A stretch of DNA of 8,048 bases, taken from contig DASTOM010000032.1 in assembly GCA_035762545.1 (NCBI GenBank), positions 1-8,048 on the forward strand, given 5' to 3'. Below the pieces are notes generated by a model. The model ran no database searches. It was not told the origin of the DNA and was given only the letters and a program-made list of their open reading frames with translations. Made by a program: the position numbers and the translations under genes. Each line of letters begins with the position of its first letter. Positions within the stretch are counted from its first letter, which is position 1. Source of the stretch: JANQRA01 sp035762545. GTDB taxonomy: Bacteria; Actinomycetota; Acidimicrobiia; Spongiisociales; ZC4RG35. Positions 1 through 5,623 of the stretch are shown here, in pieces.

Positions 1-1
1 C

Positions 2-1534
2 AAGCACGCGGCGCCGCGCCAGAAGGGCAAGGAATTACGTCGATTCGGGCGGTCACTACCAATGGCGCTGGTGCTGGTGCTATTGATGGGGGCAGTGGCA
101 TGGGCGGACCAGATCACAGGTGAGGCGGACGGTGACATCCTGGCCGCGCCTCACGGTGCGACGAGTAACCACACCCAGCAACCAGGCACGACGGTGACCT
201 ACAGCTTCTCGGCGATGATCAAGGAAACTGGCAACGCGAACGACGATGTGTTCCCTGGGACCTTGCCGGTCAGCGTTACACGATCAGGTGACTGGCTCGA
301 TGCGGGCGATGCCGGGGGTCCTTCCGCACTGTCGTTCGATGGGTACAACGAGGCCAACGCAAAGACTGGAACATTGCGCGTAACGGTTCCTTGTGGAACC
401 GCAAGCGACACCATGAGGACGATGACCGCCACATTGGTTGGAGGCACGAGCTCCAATGGGAAGACCCTGAGCTCCGGCGGCAACAACACCATCGCACTGA
501 ACATTGGAGTGACAGCGAGTGGAAGCGACCACCCGAGCTGTCCTCAGACTCCGACGAACCGGGCTCCGGACGCTGATCCAGGCGGTCCGTACTTCGGCGA
601 CGAGGGTGACCCCGTCGACATCGATGGCTCCGCCAGTTCGGACCCAGACAACGACACGCTGACCTATGCGTGGTCGTACAGTCTCGGCACAGCCGCCCCG
701 GGGACGGTCTGTGAGTTCGCGGATGCATCCGCCGAGACGACGACGATCACGTGCAGCGACAACGGCTCGGTCAACGTCATCCTGACTGTCGACGACGGTG
801 ACCTGAACAACGCCGAGAGCGCGGTCTTGACGCTGAGCAACCTCGACCCTTCCAAGGGGACGACGGGATTCAGCTTCAACCCGTACAGCGGTCAGGCTGT
901 AGCCAGTGTCGGCTTCTCTGATCCTGGCTGGACAGACATCGTCACCGCCTCTTGGAGCGGGATCACGGGCACGGGCACCAACCCACAAGGGCCACGGACG
1001 CCAGTCACGGGCACCGGACCCCTCAGCGGCACGTTCACTGCGACCCAGACCTACTCAGGCTGTCTCGCCGAAGGGGTTGGCGTGACGGTGAGCGACGACG
1101 ACGGCGGATCGTTCAGTCATGAGTTCGCAACAGCAAACACTCTCGGCACCTACGGCGTCGCCTGGCTGGCTCCGATCAAGGACGGGGCGCGCAACATCGT
1201 GAACCAGAAGAACGTCCTTCCGCTGAAGATCACGATCATCGACTCGTGCAACGGGCTTCCAGTCACGGATCGCACGCTGCAGATCCGTCTCCAGAGCGGC
1301 GTCCAGAACCCGGCGGACGTGACCGAGGGGTTGTCGACGGCGTCGGAGTCGGTTTCGTCGGCGGATACCGGGAACATCATGAGATGGGTCGATGGGCACT
1401 ATCAGTACAACCAGACGACCAAGAATCTGACCCTCAACCTCCCGTACACGATCGTCATCAAGGACGTGACGGGTGGCCTGACCTGGAACGAGGGTCTCAC
1501 CGTGACCACGGCTGTCATCGAAGCCAAGAAGTAG
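2..1534 (+). CDS. Secreted PKD-domain protein with PxKF-type C-terminus (5' end probably outside window)
   Basis: Exported surface or extracellular protein of unknown ligand. Numbering from the ATG at 62 (490 residues): hydrophobic segment 2-15 ending AVAWA before DQ, a likely signal-peptidase site; a beta-rich region with many Thr/Ser/Gly at 20-160; a PKD-like domain at about 168-260 (PDADPGGPYFGDEG, SSDPDNDTLTYAW, VDDGDLNN); a second PKD-like stretch at about 261-357 ending VTVSDDDGGS; and a C-terminal region at about 364-490 resembling the actinobacterial PxKF domain (LAPIKDGARNIV, then VLPLKITI). The frame is open back to base 2, and the upstream codons give a basic stretch with KGKELRRFGR. 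This supplies the positive n-region that the ATG at 62 lacks, so the true start probably precedes the window; the fallback start is 62. No good Shine-Dalgarno precedes 62. PKD domains usually mediate adhesion or carbohydrate/protein contact; no catalytic domain is visible. Confidence 0.82.
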   Translation, partial: KHAAPRQKGKELRRFGRSLPMALVLVLLMGAVAWADQITGEADGDILAAPHGATSNHTQQPGTTVTYSFSAMIKETGNANDDVFPGTLPVSVTRSGDWLDAGDAGGPSALSFDGYNEANAKTGTLRVTVPCGTASDTMRTMTATLVGGTSSNGKTLSSGGNNTIALNIGVTASGSDHPSCPQTPTNRAPDADPGGPYFGDEGDPVDIDGSASSDPDNDTLTYAWSYSLGTAAPGTVCEFADASAETTTITCSDNGSVNVILTVDDGDLNNAESAVLTLSNLDPSKGTTGFSFNPYSGQAVASVGFSDPGWTDIVTASWSGITGTGTNPQGPRTPVTGTGPLSGTFTATQTYSGCLAEGVGVTVSDDDGGSFSHEFATANTLGTYGVAWLAPIKDGARNIVNQKNVLPLKITIIDSCNGLPVTDRTLQIRLQSGVQNPADVTEGLSTASESVSSADTGNIMRWVDGHYQYNQTTKNLTLNLPYTIVIKDVTGGLTWNEGLTVTTAVIEAKK

Positions 1535-1552
1535 CTCAGAGCAAGGATCGAG

Positions 1553-1582
1553 TGAGGGCGGGTCTTCGCAGGCCCGCCCTCA
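1553..1582. terminator. Hairpin terminator between convergent genes
   Basis: A perfect 10-bp inverted repeat (TGAGGGCGGG and CCCGCCCTCA) flanks a 10-nt loop that can pair further (U-G, C-G, U-A), leaving a TCGC tetraloop and a stem of about 13 pairs. It lies 18 bases after the stop of the PKD protein and 24 bases past the stop of the converging membrane LuxR gene, so it can serve both strands. There is no U-tract on either side, which is common for GC-rich actinobacterial terminators. The hairpin is seen directly; terminator function is inferred from its position. Confidence 0.75.
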
Positions 1583-1606
1583 TCGACAGAACCGACGTGT
1601 CACGAC

Positions 1607-2185
1607 TTAGGTCGATTCGGAGTGGAGCAGGAGCACCAGTTCGCGGCGACTCTTCACCCCGGACTTCCTGAGGATGTTTCGCACATGGGTGGCGGCTGTG
1701 GCGGGAGAGATGAAGAGGACTTCGGATATCTCCCGGTCCGACATCGTGCCCTGGGCGATCACCTCGAGTACCTCCAGTTCACGCGACGTAAAGCCAAAGT
1801 CCTCCAGCGACGACTCTCCGAGTAGCCGCTCGGAGAGTACCGAGACGATGCGATCGGCCTCCCGCAGCGATCGCGCTGCACGTCGTATCACCACAACAGC
1901 GAAGAAGCCGATTCCCAAGGTGAGTACCGACTGGACAAGAACCCAACCAGAGTCGAGAAACTCGGCGAGCCGTCCGGGAATCCATCCCTGGGCGATGGCG
2001 ATCAATGCCAGCCGTGTCAGGCTGAACAACACGAATGCGAACGACACCGCAACCAAAGCCCAGGCGAGGGTGCGAATGCGGGGCGAGTTCTCGCGAAGGG
2101 CGCGACGAAGACCCCAGACAGTGAGACCTCCAAACAGGATCACATTCCCCACGACGATCAGGAAGACGAGGTCAGCCAATTGCAC
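1607..2185 (-). CDS. Membrane-tethered LuxR-family (GerE HTH) transcriptional regulator
   Basis: Predicted membrane-bound DNA-binding regulator, 192 residues. Three hydrophobic segments (about 4-26, 37-66 and 81-100) are followed by a basic juxtamembrane stretch RRAARSLREADR and a LuxR/GerE helix-turn-helix at 131-190: FTSRELEVLEVIAQG, then the recognition part SPATAATHVRNILRKSGVKS. There is no receiver, PAS, autoinducer-binding or ATPase domain, so the membrane part is the only candidate sensor. GTG at 2185 is the listed start; an AGGGGG abuts it, whereas TTG two codons later (2179) has that purine run six bases upstream and may be the real start, giving 190 residues. A TATCCT hexamer on the minus strand at 2209-2214 could be a -10 box. 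The gene stands alone, convergent with the PKD protein. Family assignment of the HTH is firm; target and signal are unknown. Confidence 0.85.
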   Translation of the reverse strand: MQLADLVFLIVVGNVILFGGLTVWGLRRALRENSPRIRTLAWALVAVSFAFVLFSLTRLALIAIAQGWIPGRLAEFLDSGWVLVQSVLTLGIGFFAVVVIRRAARSLREADRIVSVLSERLLGESSLEDFGFTSRELEVLEVIAQGTMSDREISEVLFISPATAATHVRNILRKSGVKSRRELVLLLHSEST

Positions 2186-2580
2186 CCCCCTACGAACTTC
2201 TGCGCGAAAGGATAGTTGCCGCGTATGGGCTGACCCTGGGCCTGCCGCCCTAGGAGTGCACGGGGGACACCGAGTTTCGGTCAGTTGCAGTCGAACCTAT
2301 GGCGCTGGTAGCGGTCGGCCACGACCCTCGCCAGCAGCACATCAACGAGGACGACTACGCAGACGACTAAGCAGCGGTATGGATCTCTCGAGACGGCTCG
2401 GATCGGAGTCGTGTCGAAACGGGCCCGATCCTCGATTCATCGATGCCTGATCTTGCCTGGTTCAACCCGGAAGAGATCTGCGGTGCGGTTCCGCACAAGA
2501 GGCGAGCACTCCAGCGCGAATCCGGGGGCGCGCGTTTGACGCGACGTGGGAAAGTCCCTGGTCAGGGCCACTGCCTCAAA
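2186..2580. other. Gene-poor stretch
   Basis: No supported gene in either strand. It holds a 23-codon open tail on the plus strand (ATG 2299 to TAA 2370) with an acidic end, NEDDYADD, which might be the remains of a longer gene but matches nothing I recognise, and a short palindrome GTGCGG-TT-CCGCAC at 2483-2496. The first part should contain the promoter of the leftward LuxR-type gene. Lying between a regulator and a decayed toxin gene, this looks like degenerate accessory sequence. Confidence 0.5.
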
Positions 2581-3002
2581 TTAGGAGTTAGGTGCTGTTG
2601 GATCTTGTCGATGAGATCGAACCTCTACGCCTGGAAGGTCCTCGAAAGCCCTCGCATCAGCGGTGACGACCGACCTTCGAGTCGCCCTGGCCGTAGCAGC
2701 GATCAAGAGGTCGTGGGCTCCTCGCGGTCGTCCCGTTCTCTTGACCTCCGCAAGAAGCAACGCATGCTCCTGCGCAACGACCAAGTCGTAGGGGATCACA
2801 GGCAGTGAATTGACCAGGTCGTCGACGAAATGTCGCCTGTCTTCACGGCGAGCTTGGAGGCGAGTTCCGCGCCTACTAGCAACTCGGCCACCGTGATAGC
2901 CGCTACGGCGACGTCGTCCTCGTCATCGAGGGCTGCATCCAGATCTCCCGAATCCCTCTCGGTGTCGGTGAGAAACGTGGTGTCAACAAGGACCAGACTC
3001 AC
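2581..3002 (-). pseudogene. vapC: VapC-like PIN-domain toxin, frameshifted
   Basis: Broken ribonuclease toxin of a type II toxin-antitoxin module. The upstream piece, from GTG at 3002, begins MSLVLVDTTFLTDTERDSGD and runs through ITVAELLVGAELASKLAV, the N-terminal half of a PIN domain with the first Asp and the Glu of VAELLVG. It then leaves the family pattern and stops at 2796. The downstream piece continues in another frame: HFVDDLVNSLPVIPYDLVV, GRPRGAHDLLIAATA, VTADARAFEDLPGVEV, which holds the last two acidic positions. Joining the pieces needs a one-base change near 2843-2849, giving AV-x-EDRRHFVDDL. All four metal-binding acidic residues survive, so the lesion looks recent, or it is a sequencing error. 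The 3' end at 2581 matches a normal VapC length of about 140 residues. The GTG start overlaps the stop of the antitoxin tail (GTGA), as in many vapBC operons. Confidence 0.8.
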
Positions 3003-3106
3003 TGTCGGATGTCGATCTCGATCAGATCACGCAATTCGCGAAGGTCCTTAGACCATTGGCTGTCACCGGCATGACCCGGGAGAGTGGTGGCGACCGCTAC
3101 ACGACC
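2999..3106 (-). pseudogene. Antitoxin C-terminal remnant upstream of vapC
   Basis: An open frame reads through GRVAVATT, then GDSQWSKDLRELRDLIEIDI, and stops with a TGA overlapping the GTG of the PIN toxin by four bases. That arrangement is the classic coupling of an antitoxin with its toxin, and the acidic/hydrophobic C-terminal tail suits the toxin-wrapping part of a VapB or Phd-type antitoxin. No ATG, GTG or usable TTG lies in this frame upstream: the sequence continues open as PPFSCQPISHL but without an initiation codon or a DNA-binding N-terminus. The N-terminal half therefore seems to have been lost, perhaps by rearrangement against the cupredoxin gene upstream region. The antitoxin identity rests on position more than on sequence, so confidence is moderate. 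Confidence 0.45.
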
Positions 3107-3132
3107 TAAATGGGATATCGGCTGGCAGCTAA

Positions 3133-3149
3133 AGGGAGGCAGCCTCCCT
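3133..3149. repeat. 17-bp odd palindrome AGGGAGGC-A-GCCTCCCT
   Basis: Perfect 8-bp arms around a single central A, located about 115 bases before the cupredoxin start and just beyond the antitoxin remnant. It could be an operator for a dimeric regulator, or a short hairpin with a CAG loop that ends leftward or rightward transcription. No flanking U-tract is present. Only the symmetry is directly seen. Confidence 0.4.
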
Positions 3150-3184
3150 GGTTCTTCCTGGGACCTTCGGCTCTAGGCAAGCGC

Positions 3185-3196
3185 ACGAACGTTCGT
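3185..3196. promoter_or_regulatory. 12-bp perfect palindrome ACGAACGTTCGT, possible operator
   Basis: A perfect 12-bp palindrome lies 67 bases upstream of the cupredoxin start codon, in the expected promoter zone. Symmetry of this kind suits a TetR-like or similar dimeric repressor. No convincing -10/-35 pair could be placed near it, and no second copy was noticed in the window, so the operator role is inference. Confidence 0.35.
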
Positions 3197-3263
3197 TAGG
3201 CATACAGGTGGAGAGCCGAGCGCGATGCGCTTCGGTGAGCTACTAGACATGGGAGGAGAAGCG

Positions 3264-3683
3264 ATGAGCAGATGGAGAATCTGGCTGGCGGTGGCGCTGC
3301 CGGTGGCATTCCTGCTGACGTCATGCAGCAGTGGCCCCTCGACCGAGATCAAAGCGGACATGGAGGAGTTTGAGTTCTCCCCGGTGGAATGGACGGTGCC
3401 AGAGGGTGAGGAAATCACGATCGAACTAGTCAACAACGGCACTCTGGAACATGAGTGGGTGATCCTCCAAGCGGGTGTGACCATCTCGGATGAGGCTGAG
3501 CTTCCTGAGACTGAGGAAGAGCTTCTGGCGGACTTCGTGTATTGGGAAGACGAAGTCGAAGCCGGCGAGACCAAGACGGTGACCTTCACCGCGCCCCCCG
3601 CTGGTGAGTACCAGGTGATTTGCGCCATTGAAGGCCACTTCGAATCCGGAATGGAAGGAACACTTATCTCCGAATCTGCCTAG
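3264..3683 (+). CDS. Cupredoxin-domain lipoprotein (type I copper)
   Basis: Exported, lipid-anchored small blue-copper-type protein, 139 residues. The N-terminus MSRWRIWLAV plus hydrophobic core ends in the lipobox LTSC with Cys21 as the lipidation site. The mature part is a cupredoxin fold: FEFSPVEWTVPEGEEI, then His63 in LEHEWVI, and the C-terminal copper loop C120-x4-H125-x4-M130 (CAIEGHFESGM). The His-Cys-His-Met type I copper set is therefore complete. The segment at 75-101 is strongly acidic, rich in Glu. The start at 3264 is chosen over an in-frame ATG at 3225 because GGAGG at 3252-3256 sits seven bases before it and the lipoprotein signal then has normal length. Cupredoxins of this size usually carry electrons to or from a respiratory enzyme or bind copper; no partner gene is nearby. 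Both flanks are toxin-antitoxin relics on the opposite strand. Confidence 0.9.
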   Translation: MSRWRIWLAVALPVAFLLTSCSSGPSTEIKADMEEFEFSPVEWTVPEGEEITIELVNNGTLEHEWVILQAGVTISDEAELPETEEELLADFVYWEDEVEAGETKTVTFTAPPAGEYQVICAIEGHFESGMEGTLISESA

Positions 3684-3720
3684 ACGTCTCGAACTCGAAA
3701 TGAACTGGAGGAGCCTGAAC

Positions 3721-3921
3721 TCACATACGCACCAGGTCGGCAGCATGTGCGGTCGGGTCTCTATGGAGCAACTGTGGAGTCGAACAGTGGAACGTCGTCG
3801 ATGACCACGCTTCGGAGGCCTCACGGAGGAGCTGAGACCGATCGACGCCGAGACGCTTTGCCCATTTGCGGGCCCCTTCGGCCTCTGCCTCGTCGACTCT
3901 GAAACTGAACTCGTCATACAG
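3721..3921 (-). pseudogene. Ribbon-helix-helix (VapB/CopG-like) antitoxin, degenerate or non-ATG start
   Basis: A 66-codon frame begins (L/M)YDEFSFRVDEAEAEGA and continues RKWAKRLGVDRSQLLREA. This fits a ribbon-helix-helix DNA-binding domain: beta strand DEFSFRVD, helix A EAEAEGARKWAKRLG, helix B RSQLLREA. There is no ATG in frame; the only likely initiator is a CTG at 3921, with a weak TTAGGT upstream. After LREA the reading frame drifts into unconvincing sequence (SEAWSSTTFH). A one-base shift there gives RSVVIDDVPLFDS and a stop at 3761, so the C-terminal toxin-binding part seems truncated by a frameshift. No toxin gene follows; the next gene leftward is the convergent cupredoxin. The start lies inside a perfect inverted repeat typical of an autoregulated antitoxin operator. 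It may be an orphan functional regulator or a relic; the second is more likely. Confidence 0.55.
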
Positions 3922-3940
3922 TTGACCTAATCTGTATGAC
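3913..3940. promoter_or_regulatory. Inverted repeat overlapping RHH gene start (operator candidate)
   Basis: GTCATACAG and CTGTATGAC form perfect 9-bp arms separated by 10 bases. On the minus strand the second arm contains the presumed first codons (CTG TAT GAC) of the ribbon-helix-helix frame. Antitoxins of this fold commonly bind such symmetric sites at their own start to autoregulate. In RNA the same repeat would form a 9-bp hairpin masking the start codon. The repeat is seen directly; binding is inference. Confidence 0.6.
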
Positions 3941-4036
3941 AGACTGAATCAAGAAGCTCGGATCATTGAAGGATCTACAAGTTCAGAGGCTCCACCTTCT
4001 CTCGAACGGTGTTGCGTCGAAGAGTCCCACCACCCG

Positions 4037-4065
4037 GTCACACAACCATCTGCCATCCGTAAGGT
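4037..4065 (+). promoter_or_regulatory. Promoter of the methyltransferase/UbiA-like pair, probably leaderless
   Basis: GTCACA (4037-4042, four of six bases of TTGACA) is followed by 17 bases and TAAGGT (4060-4065), which fits the TANNNT -10 pattern. Only seven bases separate this hexamer from the ATG at 4073, so transcription would begin at or next to the start codon, as in many actinobacterial leaderless mRNAs. No strong Shine-Dalgarno is present; AAGG at 4061-4064 is the only candidate. Confidence 0.4.
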
Positions 4066-4072
4066 CGGCTGT

Positions 4073-4765
4073 ATGTCCGACCCAACGAGGTCTCCTCCCC
4101 AGGTTGCCCGGGAGCTTTTTGCTCCCATTGCCCCCGATTACGAGCGCTGGGCTCGGCTACTGAGCTTGGGCCAGGATCCACGCTGGCGACGCGCGATGGT
4201 CGAAGGGCTGGGTCTGCCGGCGGGTTCAAAGGTCCTGGATGTTGCGGCCGGGACAGGGTCGATCACCCGGCTTCTCCAGGCGAGGGACCTAGAGGTCGTC
4301 TCGGTCGATCAGAGTGACGCCATGCTGGCGATGGCCATGAGGGGCGGGGCGACGGGCGTGGTATCGAGCGCGGAGACACTGCCTTTCCCTGATGCGATCT
4401 TCGATGGCATCACCTTCGGCTACTTGCTGCGTTATGTCGACAGTGTCGGCGGCTGTCTCGAGGAGTTGTCTCGGGTGGTTCGGCCCGGGGGAGTGGTGGG
4501 GATGGTGGAGTTCGGCACGCCCACCGGCGTCTGGGCTCCCCCATGGTGGGCGTACACCCGTGTTGTCCTACCTCTAGCCGGGGCCGTGATCCGGTCCGGC
4601 TGGTGGGAGGTCGGGAGGTTCCTCGGGCCGAGCATCGACCGGTTCGCCAGCACCCACCCGCCTGCGATCTTGGAATCCGAGTGGCGTGCAGCAGGCCTCG
4701 AGGACGTTCGCGTCAGACGCATGTCTCTCGGCGGGGGCTTGGTGATGTTGGGTCGCAAGGCATGA
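4073..4765 (+). CDS. UbiE/MenG-like class I SAM-dependent methyltransferase
   Basis: Predicted cytosolic C-methyltransferase, 230 residues, of the type that methylates demethylmenaquinone or a related prenylated ring. The N-terminal signature LFAPIAPDYERWARLLSLGQ followed by RWRR (15-40) is the usual UbiE/MenG opening. The SAM site follows: motif I VLDVAAGTGSITR (54-66), acidic-loop segment VVSVDQSDAML (75-85), LPFPDAIFDGITFGYLLRY (103-121) and RVVRPGGVVGMVEF (134-147). Length fits the family. It differs from typical MenG in the C-terminal half, which has WAPPWWAY and a long hydrophobic stretch at about 163-173 that may touch the membrane. Its TGA overlaps the ATG of the next gene (ATGA), so the two are translationally coupled, and the partner is a UbiA-like membrane protein. 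That supports lipid or quinone modification, but the substrate cannot be read from the sequence, so I withhold the menG symbol. Confidence 0.82.
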   Translation: MSDPTRSPPQVARELFAPIAPDYERWARLLSLGQDPRWRRAMVEGLGLPAGSKVLDVAAGTGSITRLLQARDLEVVSVDQSDAMLAMAMRGGATGVVSSAETLPFPDAIFDGITFGYLLRYVDSVGGCLEELSRVVRPGGVVGMVEFGTPTGVWAPPWWAYTRVVLPLAGAVIRSGWWEVGRFLGPSIDRFASTHPPAILESEWRAAGLEDVRVRRMSLGGGLVMLGRKA

Positions 4766-5472
4766 CCAGGTCCGCTCCCGCCTTCTATGCAAGAACCGGT
4801 AGCCCGATCGGCGATCTGATAACCGTGCTTCACCTTCCCTACACCGTCTGGCACCTGTCCTACGTCGTGATTGGAGCGGCGCTTGCTGCATCTGTGGATG
4901 GGCTGATTCTCATCGGGACTTTGGTCGCATTTGCCTTTGGTCTCGGTGTGGGGGCTCACGCTCTCGATGAACTGCACGATCGCCCACTGTCCACCGGCCT
5001 CTCGACAGCACAGCTCCGGCTGCTCGGTTGGGGTGGTCTGGCGATGGGTGGAGCGATGGCCGCGATCGCATCCTTCGTCATCTCCCCGGTGGCTCTGATC
5101 TGGGGTGCCGCCGGTGTGGCGCTCGCTGCGGGCTATGCGTTGGAGTGGCCGAAATGGGTCCATTCAACGGTGGGCTTCGGTCTGGCTTGGGGCGCTTTCC
5201 CGGTTCTCGTCGGATACTGGGGCCAGGCCGGCGCCCCATCCCTCGCCGTTATTACGGTTGCGGCGGCTGCGGCTGTGTTGAGCATGGTCCAGCGGGCGCT
5301 GTCCACCCCCGCACGAGTGGTGCGTCGGGAGGTGGACGTTGCAAGTGCTTCGATAGGCGAACACATCTGGGACCGGTCGGAACTATTGGCGACCTGGGAG
5401 CGGCCCCTGAAGCTGCTAATCGTCGCCCATGTGCTCCTCGCGGCCGGGCTCCTCATCTCACGCTGGCTCTGA
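4762..5472 (+). CDS. UbiA-like polytopic membrane protein
   Basis: Integral membrane protein, 236 residues, with about seven hydrophobic segments (roughly 25-43, 46-65, 87-107, 108-126, 136-153, 157-175 and 215-233). The start LITVLHLPYTVWHLSYVVIG, with HALDELHDRP at 66-75 just after the second helix, resembles the opening and the first Asp-rich motif of UbiA prenyltransferases (usually NDxxDxxxD). Here only D69, E70 and D73 stand in that place. The second Asp-rich motif is not evident; DVASAS and EHIWD near 192-204 are the nearest acidic runs. At 236 residues it is shorter than most UbiA enzymes, which have nine helices. It may be a divergent prenyltransferase or a relative with another role. 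The ATG at 4762 is chosen because it overlaps the upstream stop; the frame is open further back, but that is inside the methyltransferase. Coupling to a UbiE-like enzyme suggests a shared lipid substrate. Confidence 0.72.
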   Translation: MTRSAPAFYARTGSPIGDLITVLHLPYTVWHLSYVVIGAALAASVDGLILIGTLVAFAFGLGVGAHALDELHDRPLSTGLSTAQLRLLGWGGLAMGGAMAAIASFVISPVALIWGAAGVALAAGYALEWPKWVHSTVGFGLAWGAFPVLVGYWGQAGAPSLAVITVAAAAAVLSMVQRALSTPARVVRREVDVASASIGEHIWDRSELLATWERPLKLLIVAHVLLAAGLLISRWL

Positions 5473-5623
5473 CCGCACCGGCAGGGCTCGCGCCAGACCA
5501 TCTCGACGCTGCCGCGCATCCCCGGACTCGTTGCTTTTCAGTGGGGAGCCGATGTATGGCTCTTGAAGCACGGGAATGTTGTAGTCCGTCCGATCGCGCC
5601 ACCCTCGCTCTGCTCCGACCGGA

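Noticed and set aside
284..988. 234-codon minus-strand frame opposite the PKD protein
   Set aside because: Arg-rich composition typical of an antisense shadow; the plus strand has recognisable domains.
1674..2450. 258-codon plus-strand frame opposite the LuxR-type gene
   Set aside because: The minus strand carries a clear GerE domain; this frame is Arg/Ser/Thr-rich with no motif.
2448..2475. tRNA T-arm-like GGTTCAACCC
   Set aside because: The flanking bases do not form a five-pair stem, and no anticodon or acceptor arm could be built around it.
3225..3263. Earlier in-frame ATG for the cupredoxin
   Set aside because: No ribosome-binding site before 3225, and it would place polar residues ahead of a normal lipoprotein signal; GGAGG fits ATG 3264.
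3426..3917. 163-codon minus-strand frame starting MTSSVSEST
   Set aside because: It is one frame off the ribbon-helix-helix pattern and runs antisense into the cupredoxin gene; only the other frame shows a family signature.
4543..4761. N-terminal extension of the UbiA-like protein
   Set aside because: The extension lies inside the methyltransferase gene and reads as shadow; ATG 4762 overlaps the upstream stop.
4432..5163. 243-codon minus-strand frame opposite the methyltransferase/UbiA-like pair
   Set aside because: Low-complexity His/Arg/Pro-rich shadow; both plus-strand genes have family motifs and coupled start/stop.
5473..5623. Possible gene or terminator between the UbiA-like and stress-protein genes
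   Set aside because: Only weak pairings (for example GAGCC-N7-GGCTC) and no convincing frame; a terminator is expected here but not demonstrable.
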